DNA from: DASUEB01 sp036275295
GTDB taxonomy: Bacteria; Bacteroidota; Bacteroidia; Flavobacteriales_D; Luteibaculaceae
Direction of reading: 5' to 3'
NCBI GenBank assembly: GCA_036275295.1
Contig: DASUEB010000111.1
Location: forward strand, 1 to 47,462
DNA length: 47,462 bases
The number at the start of each line of letters is the position of its first letter. Position 1 is the first letter of the stretch. Shown here one piece after another: positions 34,278-43,000 of this stretch. The notes under the pieces were generated by a model, which worked only from the letters and a program-made list of their open reading frames with translations, searched no databases and had not been told where the DNA came from. The position numbers and the translations under genes were made by a program.

Positions 34278-35615
34278 ATGATTGTGAAACTACAAACTCA
34301 GCATATCGCAACAGCCCTTTTCGCCGTGGGAATGGCCGTTAGCTCCATCGCACAAGATGGTCCAAAAATGATCAGAAAATTCGATGCTGTTAAGGCCCTG
34401 CCTTCTACCATCAACTCTGATAACGAAGAAAGCTTACCCCTACTTACTGCTAAGAAGGACACCATGTATTTTGTAAGGACCTATGTAAAGGCCGACAAAA
34501 AACACAAAAAAGGTGAGCAGGATATTTGGTTCTCAGTGAACGAAAAAGGGAGCTGGACCGAAGCGTCAAACAACCTTCCAAAGGTTAACAATAAATTCAA
34601 TAACGGTGCTCTTGGTCTAAGTGCCGATGGTTCTAAAATGTACGTTTTGAACCAATATCCCAACGAAAGCTATCTAACTGCAAAAGGTTATTCGGTAGCA
34701 GGTAAGTCGGGTGCTGAATGGTCTAAGCCAAAGACCTTGATGATGCCAAAGATCGACTTCATGAGCGATCTTTATGGAGCTTACTTTACTCCTGATGAAT
34801 CGGTTGCCATCCTATCCTTGAATGCAACAGGAAGCATAGGCGACGAAGACCTTTGGGTATCCATCAAAAACGAAAACGGCACTTGGGGAACTCCAATCAA
34901 TTTGGGAGGAACCATTAACACAGGCAAAGCCGATTTTGCACCTTTTCTTTCAGCTGATAAGAAGACGTTGTACTTCGCAAGCTACGGCCATAAAGGTCTT
35001 GGCGATGCAGACATCTTCTACTCTACCCGTCAAGACAATGGATGGACCAATTGGTCAACCCCAGAGAACATGGGTGAGCCAGTAAACTCAAAAGCTTTTG
35101 ATGCTTACATGCACATCAATGCTGAAAACGAAATCTATTTCTCTTCTAAAAGAGGAGGAAAATCATACTCTGATATCTACTTCACCAGAATGTACTTCGA
35201 AAAAGTGCCAGAGCCTGTTAAAGAAGTTCCTAAGGTAGATTCAACAGCGCTTGAATTGGAAGCCTTGAAAAAGAAGTATACCGATCTATCGCTCATCCAC
35301 TTTAAATTCGACAAATCAGATATCCAGACCGGTGACGTTCCGATCTTGGAAGATGTAATTGATTTGATGAAGCGCAGAGACAAAATCAGAGTAACCCTTA
35401 TTGGCCATGCTGATGCAAAAGGTTCAGAAGAGTACAACTTAAAACTTTCTGAGCGCCGAGTAAAAGCCGCAAAAGAGTATCTGATTGCAAAAGGAATCGA
35501 TGCATCCAGAATTGAAACCAAGGCATTAGGCAAAACCAAACCCGTAGCCACGAATGATACGGCCAAAGGACGAGCTGAAAACCGAAGAGTAGAGATTTCT
35601 GTTACCATTCAATAA
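34278..35615 (+). CDS. OmpA-family protein with PD40 propeller
   Basis: The 445-aa protein has a signal peptide (ATALFAVGMAVSSIAQD), a PD40/WD40-type propeller (SLPLLTAKKDTMYFVRTY, ALGLSADGSKMYVLNQYP, YGAYFTPDESVAILSLN, FAPFLSADKKTLYFASYG, INAENEIYFSSKRGGKSYSD) and a short helical linker. A C-terminal OmpA domain ends it (IHFKFDKSDIQTGD, LIGHADAKGSEEYNLKLSERR, NRRVEISVTIQ). This layout, without the TPR part of the protein at 1-1782, is seen after PorP/SprF genes in T9SS-linked operons. It probably ties the complex to peptidoglycan. A hairpin terminator follows 5 bp after the stop. Confidence 0.93.
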   Translation: MIVKLQTQHIATALFAVGMAVSSIAQDGPKMIRKFDAVKALPSTINSDNEESLPLLTAKKDTMYFVRTYVKADKKHKKGEQDIWFSVNEKGSWTEASNNLPKVNNKFNNGALGLSADGSKMYVLNQYPNESYLTAKGYSVAGKSGAEWSKPKTLMMPKIDFMSDLYGAYFTPDESVAILSLNATGSIGDEDLWVSIKNENGTWGTPINLGGTINTGKADFAPFLSADKKTLYFASYGHKGLGDADIFYSTRQDNGWTNWSTPENMGEPVNSKAFDAYMHINAENEIYFSSKRGGKSYSDIYFTRMYFEKVPEPVKEVPKVDSTALELEALKKKYTDLSLIHFKFDKSDIQTGDVPILEDVIDLMKRRDKIRVTLIGHADAKGSEEYNLKLSERRVKAAKEYLIAKGIDASRIETKALGKTKPVATNDTAKGRAENRRVEISVTIQ

Positions 35616-35620
35616 AAATT

Positions 35621-35649
35621 AAAAACCCGGATGACCTCCGGGTTTTTTT
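35621..35649 (+). terminator. rho-independent terminator after OmpA gene
   Basis: AAAAACCCGGA, loop TGACC, then TCCGGGTTTTTTT: a strong stem with a U run, immediately after the OmpA/PD40 stop. It ends the HYR-porP-ompA operon. Confidence 0.95.
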
Positions 35650-35716
35650 ATTCACTTTACACATTATTACAGGCTTCGTGCGATGCCAAAGGTTAAATTC
35701 GCCTTGTTTTGAACTG

Positions 35717-35735
35717 GTAACAATTCCTTAACAAT
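35717..35735 (+). promoter_or_regulatory. Pho-box-like direct repeat upstream of pit
   Basis: GTAACA at 35717-35722 and TTAACA at 35728-35733, exactly 11 bp apart; as heptamers, TAACAAT at 35718-35724 and 35729-35735 are identical. PhoP of Bacillus binds TT(A/C)ACA repeats and cyanobacterial SphR binds CTTAACC repeats, both with 11-bp period. The site lies 57 bp before the pit ATG. Confidence 0.55.
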
Positions 35736-35763
35736 GGGCATCGATAGCTACAACCAATATCCG

Positions 35764-35771
35764 TAATTTCG
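35764..35771 (+). promoter_or_regulatory. -7 element TAATTTCG before pit
   Basis: TAATTTCG matches TAnnTTTG with one mismatch, 20 bp before the ATG. No good TTTG lies 17-20 bp upstream, consistent with a promoter that may need an activator. The TTAACA repeat ends 28 bp upstream. Confidence 0.45.
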
Positions 35772-35791
35772 CGGCAAATATTCACCAACTC

Positions 35792-37198
35792 ATGTTCGGA
35801 CTCGACACCGATTTATCCGTTTTACTTGTTATCTGCCTGCTATGTGCGTGTGCCTTCGAATTCATCAATGGATTCCACGATACCGCTAATGCTGTGGCCA
35901 CCGTGATATACACCAACTCGCTCAAACCCACTTTTGCGGTGATTTGGTCGGGATTTTTCAACTTTCTCGGTGTACTCCTCGGAGGAACTGCCGTTGCCAT
36001 GGGTATCATGAAGTTGATCCCCGCGGGCATGATTTTTGAATTGGATGTAGCCCACAATGTTACCTTGGTATTATCCATTTTGATATCAGCTATCATATGG
36101 AATTTGGGAACTTGGTACTTTGGCATTCCTTGCTCCAGTTCACATACCCTCATTGGAGCCATGTTAGGTGCGGGCCTATCATACACCTGGTTTATGGGCG
36201 ACGGAGATTTGGCATCTGGCGTGAACTGGTCGCAAGCCTTAAAGGTGGGTACGTCATTGATCGTATCACCTGGTTTGGGTTTTCTCATGAGCTTCCTGCT
36301 CATGAAATTGCTGCAAAAAATACTGCGCAAAAAAGACGCCCTATTCAACGAACCCAAGAAAAAAACCAGTCCCCCTTGGTACATCCGCTTCATACTCATT
36401 ATTACTTGCACGCTGGTTAGCTTTTTCCACGGATCTAATGACGGACAAAAAGGCGTAGGTCTTATCATGTTTATCCTTTTGGCCATTGTTCCCGCCAAAT
36501 TCGCTCTCGATATGACCGAGAGTCCGGTAAAAATGATCAAACAACTTGAAGTGGTAGAAACCGTAATCAACGGAGCAAACTACGCTAAAGCATCTGAAAA
36601 GACCATCCTCGCCAAACTAGAATGCACAGAACAGATCAAGGGTATCAAATCAGAACTTACCGGCATCACTAGTCTTAATCAGGTGGCCGATAAAAATCGC
36701 TCGAAGATTCAACAGCAAATTCTCAAGCTGGAGAAAACCGTAAGCGATCAAATCATAAAAGGCGAAGTACTTTCTGCTACCAACGAAAAAGCGGTTAAAA
36801 GCAGCTTAAAAGACTTGAAAGAAACTTGTGAGCACGTTCCCAACTGGGTAGTAATCATTATATCGCTTAGTCTAGGTATTGGCACCATGATTGGCTGGAA
36901 GCGAATAGTTAAAACCATTGGAGAGAAAATTGGCAAACAACATTTGAGCTATGCTCAAGGAGCTTCAGCCGAATTTGTTGCAGCCACCACCATCGGTATA
37001 GCCTCCGCAACGGGCTTGCCAGTGAGCACTACCCAAGTTCTTTCGTCAGGAATTGCCGGTACCATGGTGGCTTCAGGTGGAACCAATAACCTGCAGGGAA
37101 AAACCGTTAAAAACATCTTTGTAGCCTGGCTGCTTACGCTACCTGTTACCATGTTCCTTTCCGGATTTATTTTCTGGTTGGTAATTCACTTCTTATAA
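35792..37198 (+). CDS. pit: PiT-family inorganic phosphate transporter
   Basis: The 468-aa inner-membrane protein carries both halves of the PiT signature: EFINGFHDTANAVATVIYTN near the N terminus, and ATTIGIASATGLPVSTTQVLSSGIAGTM near the C terminus. PiT proteins carry metal-phosphate with H+ or Na+. Between the halves (about residues 245-350) is a long hydrophilic, mainly helical loop (TILAKLECTEQIKGIKSEL, KIQQQILKLEKTVSDQI). No PhoU-like pit accessory gene is adjacent. A TTAACA direct repeat upstream and a neighbouring OprP-type porin gene point to phosphate control. The gene is alone on its transcript; a terminator follows about 135 bp later. Confidence 0.94.
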   Translation: MFGLDTDLSVLLVICLLCACAFEFINGFHDTANAVATVIYTNSLKPTFAVIWSGFFNFLGVLLGGTAVAMGIMKLIPAGMIFELDVAHNVTLVLSILISAIIWNLGTWYFGIPCSSSHTLIGAMLGAGLSYTWFMGDGDLASGVNWSQALKVGTSLIVSPGLGFLMSFLLMKLLQKILRKKDALFNEPKKKTSPPWYIRFILIITCTLVSFFHGSNDGQKGVGLIMFILLAIVPAKFALDMTESPVKMIKQLEVVETVINGANYAKASEKTILAKLECTEQIKGIKSELTGITSLNQVADKNRSKIQQQILKLEKTVSDQIIKGEVLSATNEKAVKSSLKDLKETCEHVPNWVVIIISLSLGIGTMIGWKRIVKTIGEKIGKQHLSYAQGASAEFVAATTIGIASATGLPVSTTQVLSSGIAGTMVASGGTNNLQGKTVKNIFVAWLLTLPVTMFLSGFIFWLVIHFL

Positions 37199-37333
37199 AA
37201 AAACCAGAACTCGATTTAAATCCCTTGTCCATATGGGACTGGAGATGATACCCGAGCATGACCAAATAACGATTCTGCGCCATAGGTCCCTTCGTTCCTG
37301 CTGAACAAAGAGATTCATGACCCGCATCAAGCC

Positions 37334-37379
37334 AAAAACCTCAAGGAAAGCCTAACCAAGCTGGCCTTGAGGTTTTTTT
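37334..37379 (+). terminator. rho-independent terminator downstream of pit
   Basis: AACCTCAAGG at 37337-37346 pairs with CCTTGAGGTT at 37365-37374, followed by Ts to 37379. The 18-nt loop is rather long. It lies about 135 bp after the pit stop, leaving a long 3' leader that could hold a small RNA. Confidence 0.8.
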
Positions 37380-37592
37380 ATGATCGCTCGAATATAAAGT
37401 AGCTAAAATATCCCGGTGAAACGAGCTCTACCCAGCGTGATTGCAGCCAAAGGTGCAATGGCTGAAATGATTTGCGACTTACGCCTTAATGCTGAGAAAG
37501 TTCATTTTTCCATACACAACCGGCTACTCTCCATTGAAATCTAATGGCAAAGGGCAACCGAATCGCATATTATTCCCAATGCAAAATCACAT

Positions 37593-37611
37593 TTAACATT
37601 GCCGTAACATT
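37593..37611 (+). promoter_or_regulatory. distal Pho-box-like direct repeat of the porin gene
   Basis: TTAACATTGCCGTAACATT: TAACATT at 37594-37600 and 37605-37611, 11 bp apart. It is 17/19 identical to the proximal element at 37822-37840, including the TTGCC spacer. It lies about 270 bp before the porin ATG. Confidence 0.5.
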
Positions 37612-37724
37612 GAAATACAGGTTAATGCTGGCTTAATTATGGATTTACATAGAATTAAATAGAATAGAGGGCAAAATAAACGCGGTAAAGCAGTAGTAAA
37701 AAAATCAAAATTTAAACTTATTTA

Positions 37725-37737
37725 ACTGTAAAACAGT
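37725..37737. promoter_or_regulatory. inverted repeat ACTGT-N3-ACAGT
   Basis: Five-base arms around AAA in an AT-rich tract upstream of the porin gene. It is the size of a dimeric operator but short enough to be chance. Confidence 0.25.
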
Positions 37738-37821
37738 ACTTTAAAAATAAATCAATGGATTTTATGCCGTCCATTAAGGTCATAACAGCACTCAGTAGGA
37801 ACGAATGACTGTTGATCAAAA

Positions 37822-37840
37822 TTAAGATTGCCTTAACATT
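37822..37840 (+). promoter_or_regulatory. proximal Pho-box-like direct repeat of the porin gene
   Basis: TTAAGATTGCCTTAACATT: TTAAGA at 37822-37827 and TTAACA at 37833-37838, 11 bp apart. It covers the -33 TTG (37828-37830) and ends 8 bp before the -7 element, the position from which PhoB-type activators replace the -35 contact. Confidence 0.6.
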
Positions 37841-37856
37841 AGGGCCCTTAGTTTTG
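37828..37856 (+). promoter_or_regulatory. promoter of the OprP-like porin gene
   Basis: TTG at 37828-37830, 18 bp spacer, TAGTTTTG at 37849-37856, an exact TAnnTTTG match, 23 bp before the ATG at 37880. The -33 part lies inside the proximal TTAACA repeat. Confidence 0.65.
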
Positions 37857-37879
37857 CCCCGTTCATTGAAAACCTATTC

Positions 37880-39118
37880 ATGATTTCGATTGCAAAGAAA
37901 GCCGCATGGCTGTTTTTACTTTTAGGAGCCCCAGCAAGTCTAAGTGCTCAACAGGTGGAATTATCGGCCAACGATGCCCCTAAAATGGAGCTTAAAAACA
38001 AAAAATCGTGGTATGAGAACCTGAATATCCGTGGCTATGCTCAAGTTCGCTACAACCGCTTACTGGAAACTAACCCCAAATTGGGCTGCGAACAGTGCGA
38101 TCGCAGTTGGGGCGATGAAGGAGGATTTTTTCTTAGACGGGTGCGGATCATTTTCTTCGGACAAATTAGTCCGCGTGTATACCTTTACATACAACCGGAT
38201 TTTGCAAGTTCGCCCAGCACAGATCGATTGCACTTTGGTCAGTTGCGCGACGCCTATTTTGATGTAGGTATCGACAGCAAGAATGAATTCAGACTTCGCT
38301 TTGGTCAGAGTAAGATTCCTTTTGGCTTCGAGAATATGCAATCGAGCCAGAATCGTCTTCCCCTTGACCGGAATGACGCTTTGAATAGCCCGGTGTCTAA
38401 CGAACGGGATTTAGGCGTTTTCTTCTACTGGGCCCCTCAGGAAAAGCGCGAGTTGCTGGCTCGATTGGTTCGCGACGGATTAAAAGGCAGTGGCGATTAC
38501 GGAATCTTCGGTTTCGGGGCGTTTAATGGTCAAACGGCCAACAACCCAGAAGCCAACAACAGCAGTCACCTGGTAACACGCGTTACATGGCCTTTTGAAA
38601 CACAAAGCGGACAGATTTTTGAAGCTTCTTTACAAGGTTACTCCGGCTTCTACCGCATTCCAACTGCCAACCTAAGCGATAAGGTAAAGTACAAAACAGA
38701 TCGGAACTACTTGGATCAGCGTGTTGCCGGTACCTTTGTGATGTATCCACAACCCTTTGGTATCCAAACCGAATATAACATAGGCCAGGGACCTGAATTC
38801 AACAAACACACCGACTCCATAGAGACAAGACCCCTAAATGGCGGTTACGTAATGTTGAATTACCAGTTTAAATTCAAGGATCAAGTGTTATTCCCTTTTG
38901 CTCGATATCATTATTACTCAGGTGGCAAAAAACACGAGCGCGACGCCCGCAGCTATCGGGTATCAGAAATTGAAATTGGAGCAGAGTGGCAGCCCTTTAA
39001 AAGTTTCGAACTTGTAGCCATGTATGTCATTTCCAATCGCCGTTACGAGGACTTTAGGCTTCAGGATAATGCGCAACGGGGCAATCTTTTGCGCTTGCAA
39101 GCTCAAGTTAATTTCTAA
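37880..39118 (+). CDS. OprP/OprO-type outer-membrane porin
   Basis: The 412-aa protein has a signal peptide (WLFLLLGAPASLSAQQ) and the pattern of the phosphate-selective porin O and P family: GYAQVRYNRLLE, FFLRRVRIIFFGQISPRVYLYIQPDFA, LRDAYFDVGI and FRLRFGQSKIPFGFENMQSSQNR, then many amphipathic strands to the terminal LLRLQAQVNF with C-terminal Phe. In Pseudomonas OprP is a trimeric channel for phosphate made under phosphate starvation; specificity here is by family only. Three features support a phosphate role: it follows pit, it has two TTAACA-type repeats upstream, and its promoter overlaps one of them. A terminator follows. Confidence 0.92.
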   Translation: MISIAKKAAWLFLLLGAPASLSAQQVELSANDAPKMELKNKKSWYENLNIRGYAQVRYNRLLETNPKLGCEQCDRSWGDEGGFFLRRVRIIFFGQISPRVYLYIQPDFASSPSTDRLHFGQLRDAYFDVGIDSKNEFRLRFGQSKIPFGFENMQSSQNRLPLDRNDALNSPVSNERDLGVFFYWAPQEKRELLARLVRDGLKGSGDYGIFGFGAFNGQTANNPEANNSSHLVTRVTWPFETQSGQIFEASLQGYSGFYRIPTANLSDKVKYKTDRNYLDQRVAGTFVMYPQPFGIQTEYNIGQGPEFNKHTDSIETRPLNGGYVMLNYQFKFKDQVLFPFARYHYYSGGKKHERDARSYRVSEIEIGAEWQPFKSFELVAMYVISNRRYEDFRLQDNAQRGNLLRLQAQVNF

Positions 39119-39169
39119 CGTATGCCCTCTGGCGATGGATTAAATTATCTGCCATTCCCCTTCCCCACA

Positions 39170-39201
39170 AGAGGCTGTTTCGAAAGGAGCAGCCTCTTTT
39201 T
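39170..39201 (+). terminator. rho-independent terminator after porin gene
   Basis: AGAGGCTG and CAGCCTCT around a 12-nt loop, then TTTTT. It lies 51 bp after the porin stop. Confidence 0.9.
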
Positions 39202-39431
39202 ATGGAAGCTACCCGAAAAGGAATATAAAAAGTTCCCGTACACGTGATGACCAACTTTTCACAGCACTCCTGAATCCGCTCAGCTCTCAATGCCAGCTAA
39301 GCAAGGTATCTTTGTGATAAGGTTTACATTACCCGGAATATGCACTGGGTAAAACAGCGCTGATTGTCGAATGGTGATGGACTGTGAGGTAAAAATCTCC
39401 GGAATTTGGGGATGTTCAGAAAGTTTCGGGC

Positions 39432-39458
39432 ATAAAAAAAGCGCCTTAAAGGCGCTTT
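39432..39458 (-). terminator. terminator of the tRNA-Arg gene
   Basis: AAAGCGCC-TTAAA-GGCGCTTT stem preceded by an A run on the plus strand, which is a U run at the 3' end on the minus strand. It starts 3 bp after the tRNA 3' end. Confidence 0.9.
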
Positions 39459-39460
39459 AG

Positions 39461-39534
39461 TGGTCTCGGCAGGATTCAAACCTGCAACCTTCTGATCCGT
39501 AGTCAGATGCTCTATTCAGTTGAGCTACGAAACC
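39461..39534 (-). tRNA. tRNA-Arg (anticodon ACG)
   Basis: On the minus strand 74 nt fold as a cloverleaf. The acceptor GGTTTCG pairs with CGAGACC and has an A discriminator. The D-loop is TAGCTCAACTGAATAGAGCA. The anticodon stem TCTGA/TCAGA encloses loop CTACGGA (anticodon ACG, read as inosine-CG, for CGU arginine codons), and the T-arm contains GCAGGTTTGAATCCTGC. CCA is not encoded. A terminator follows directly, so it is a single-gene transcript. Confidence 0.96.
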
Positions 39535-39591
39535 GTTTTGTGGGTGCAAATATACAAAAACTGATATTCGAACCTAATTATAACGGACAAA

Positions 39592-39867
39592 TTATTCAAT
39601 TTTTGCAGAGAGACCTCTTTCTAGAAGTGCTTCGCAAATGGGTTTCAGTGCGTCCGGGGCTCCTCGTTTCACACCGCATTTACCCTTAAAATGCACCAAC
39701 ATAGCACATTGCTCCGCCTGAATGAGATCGTGCTCACACAACTCTACCAGACACGCAATTACAAAATCAAAGGTGTTCACATCATCGTTGTACAACACCA
39801 AATCCATTAGGTCACTGTGCTCAAGCACTTCCAGCACCTCGTTCTCCACCTGTGTTTGCCAGCTCAT
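39592..39867 (-). CDS. clpS: ClpS adaptor protein
   Basis: The 91-aa protein shows the ClpS core: LVLYNDDVNTFDFVIACLVELCEHD, with the N-D-D pattern of the N-degron pocket, then QAEQCAMLVHFKGKCGVKRGAPDALKPICEALLERGL, in which the usual H-x-x-G motif is present as HFKGK. ClpS delivers proteins with destabilising N-terminal residues to ClpA or ClpC for degradation by ClpP. It lies downstream of the very large unknown gene and of prmA and tpiA on the same strand, and is followed by the tRNA. Confidence 0.93.
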   Translation of the reverse strand: MSWQTQVENEVLEVLEHSDLMDLVLYNDDVNTFDFVIACLVELCEHDLIQAEQCAMLVHFKGKCGVKRGAPDALKPICEALLERGLSAKIE

Positions 39868-40050
39868 GGGTAAAAATAGTTAGGATACAAAGTTACAAAT
39901 TCTCCGAAATCACCAATCAGCGCCAGTTAAGTGGTCGGTACTTAATTTCCCAGCTCATTACTTGCGCTATAACGTTGGGACCTCAGTCCCATAGCTCCGA
40001 AAATAAGGCACTGCGAACAGGTTAGACTCCCGAGTTCGCATCGGCGAGTG
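39868..40050. other. intergenic region upstream of clpS with palindrome
   Basis: About 180 bp. It contains the palindrome GGGACCTCAGTCCC at 39977-39990. A 13-codon minus-strand frame (39917-39958) begins ATGAGCTGG like clpS itself. The palindrome is long for a chance event, but the tract cannot be assigned; it might be a regulatory site or a decayed repeat. Confidence 0.5.
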
Positions 40051-43000
40051 TCACTCGAAGCGCTCAAAGAAGGAATCTTTTGAAGTCCTCGGTGCCAAAT
40101 CGAATTCATAAGATGCTTCGTCTTTTTTGGTTTTCATTTTGCGGTCTTTTTCCTTAACCGTTTCAAAGAACTTCATAAACTCAGCGTCGCTGCTGTAGAA
40201 AAGCATTCTGGGTGTTTCATCCTTCTTGTACTTGAAAAAATACCATGTATTGGGGTCGTATTCCATGTAGGTCACCACCTCATTGCCTCTTCGCGATCGC
40301 ATAATTTGCATCTTTCCGTTCACATTGACCATAACTGGTTTATCATACGTGTTCAGCAGTCCCAAAGAGCCCTTACTCACAAATGAGGTTCGTTCCTGAT
40401 CCCAATCGAATGCCACGTTGGCGAATACCAGCGACTTGGACATCTCCTCGGGAATGCCTCCCAGAAGGCCTTTCTTGTTGTATTCATCCATTAGGTCAGC
40501 ACGCTTCTTGGGCGCGTAGTCGGTAAGCGCTTTTTCGTATTGTGAAGAGCCCAAATTAACGGGTTGAAGGAAGGGATAGGTAGCGGCTTTAGTACTGAGG
40601 TACTCCAACATTTTTCGTTCAAAGAAAAAGTCAATCATCAATAGTCCGCTTATCTGCACATCTTCGGTCTTGTAATCGTAGCGGGCATCTCCAACCATTT
40701 CTACGTTGACTTGTCCCAGGTCGGTACCCACGTTGAGGCGGCCATTAGCCGTGATATCGCAGGTTTGTGTATTGAGGCTCACCAAATTCCCCTGTAAACC
40801 TGTTCGTTTAAAGCGCTCCGCCGATCCTATATTGTAGGTTTTTGCCTCTTTATCGTACCAGAGATAACCCAATGCGGTGGTAATTTGATCATCGGTAGGA
40901 AGGTGTTTCGCAGAAATAAAAGTGGGATAGATCACTGCGCTATCGCTCCGTTCAATCATGATACCAGCACCGATGGTTTGGCCCAGATCGTTTTTCATGG
41001 TATCCCCAACTGGAATTAGCACCTCCTGAGGATCTACTTGACCATAGAAAGCCAGCCAGTTGCGCTCAATTTTTTCACAATTGGTGAGTATTCGGGTTGA
41101 GCCATTGAAAAACAGTCCCTTTTCGGGGGCTTTGAGGATTACCTCACCGCGGTAGTCGAAATACTTATTGAGTTTAAAATTCATTTCCTCGGGAATCTTC
41201 CCTTTGGCTGCCGTATGTCGAGCACTGTCGACATAGATGGTTTGGAAATTGATTTTCTGTTGATTTTTTTCGTCGTCTTCGTAGTTGTAGTCGCCTTTGG
41301 CGAGGTAGTTGTTTGCCGAGAGCAACTCAACTGTAGCATTAAAAATGGTGTGGAAACGATTTACAAAATCGGCTGTGATTACCGCGTTTTGCAGCGGTTT
41401 AATGACCGCATCTGGCAAGATCGTCAACTGACCCTGGTCTGGTTCTACGATGACATCGGCTACCAAGACCCGTTTTACCTCAAAGCAGTTAATTCGGTAG
41501 TTCTTCACATCGTATTGGGCCCTACCCACTCGGAATGAAAGCGAATCTTGATCGGGGTGGATCGATAAAAATCGCGCTCCCCCTCCCTCAACCGTATCGT
41601 TGGACGCCGAAGCATTTGAAAGCTCTACAATTTTTTCATCGACCAGCCACTTATAGGTATCCATATCGGCTTGGTATCGATTTTTGGGGAAGGTAATGAC
41701 CGCTGCGCCAGAGAGAGCCTTAAATGTGCCCACCCGGTAATTGAAGTCGACTTGAGCACTGATTTGCTCGGTTGAAATGGCGAGGTTATTCTCACCCACG
41801 GCATTGAGTTTAAAGTTGGCTGTATCGCTAAAGATGTTGCTATTGTTAAAACGGAACAGCTGGCCGTTAAGCTCTCCGTCGAACATCTCCGATTTACCTG
41901 TACCCGTCAATCTCGCAGGTGTGAGGGTCAGTGTTCCGGTGTGTCGCGCATCGCCATCGAAAATTTGCATTTTAGATTTCACTGTGTACCAGGTCAAATA
42001 ATCCTCCTTGGGAACGAAACGCAACAATAAGTCACCTCCGTTGAACTGAGGCACGTCGGGTGACGCATTCTGCTTGGTATTAGCGACCTGACGGGCTATT
42101 CCAGTAGTGGAATCAGGAAAGAATGTAAATTTATTGGAGCTCGAAACACTGCTGATATAGGTTAAATCGCCGTCGCCAACCAAACCTTTGTCTGATAGGG
42201 TTATCTGCTTATCAAACTTAGCCTTATCGCTATACAGTGGCAATCCGCCCGGTGGGGTTTGGTGCTTGAATCCCAAGCTAAAGTCCTCTTGAACGGCGAG
42301 TGAATCGACAATATCTGGGAAGATTCCAGCCGAAACCAGCACCCCTTTGAATCGCAATACATCTTGATTAAAATTATCTAAGCTATCGAGCAAAAACGGA
42401 TCGATCTTGAAGAAAAACTTCTCCCTGGGATAGATCCCGTCGTAGGTTGTAGGCTTATCGTAGTAAGCAAAGGACGGCTCATTGGTTTTTAAAATGGGAT
42501 ATGCCTTGTTGTTAAGACTGTCGAGTCCTGATTTGTTAATGGGATTATCGATGAGCAGTTCGCCGGTAATGTCTCGAATTTTGGTTTGCACCGGAACGAA
42601 TTCCGACCGACTTCCGGTTGAGTCGGTGAAATCTTTCTTGACGTAAAGCATTACCGAATCGACCTTGAGCAAATCGACCCGAAATTTATCGTAATTGAAT
42701 AGAAAGCTGTCGCCGTAAAAATCGAATCCACCCGCGCGCAACACCCCCGCAAATGCAAGGTTTCTGTTTTTCTTCACGGTTACATAGGGCGTTCGTTTAT
42801 CTGCAAAAAACGCAACCGATTGGGCGTTGGAAAAATCAATTTTTTTCACACCGAATACCTGCAGATCATTGTTGTTGAGATTGAGCAGTGCATTGGGCTG
42901 TAAGCTGGACGAAACACGAGAATCGAAGAGAATTACGTCGTAATCCAGTTTTTTCTGATTGGCCAGAAGAAAGTCGAACATCTTTTTTTTCACCACAACT

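Larger units (their letters stand above)
37199..37879. other. long intergenic region between pit and porin genes
   Basis: About 680 bp with no supported gene. In order it holds a GC-richer stretch with TATGGGACTGG and ATAGGTCCC half-palindromes (37230-37295), the pit terminator (37334-37379), a TTAACATT repeat (37593-37611), an inverted repeat ACTGT-AAA-ACAGT (37725-37737) in a very AT-rich tract, a second TTAACATT repeat (37822-37840) and a good promoter. A GTG frame of 42 codons (37416-37544) is judged doubtful. Confidence 0.75.
39119..39460. other. intergenic region between porin and tRNA
   Basis: About 340 bp. It contains the porin terminator (39170-39201) and, at the right end, the terminator of the minus-strand tRNA gene (39432-39458). 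The middle (39205-39430) shows no gene; a short frame opposite it is not convincing. Confidence 0.7.

Noticed and set aside
37416..37544. 42-codon GTG frame between pit and the porin gene
   Set aside because: No hydrophobic segment, no coupling to a neighbour, no clear promoter; could be chance.
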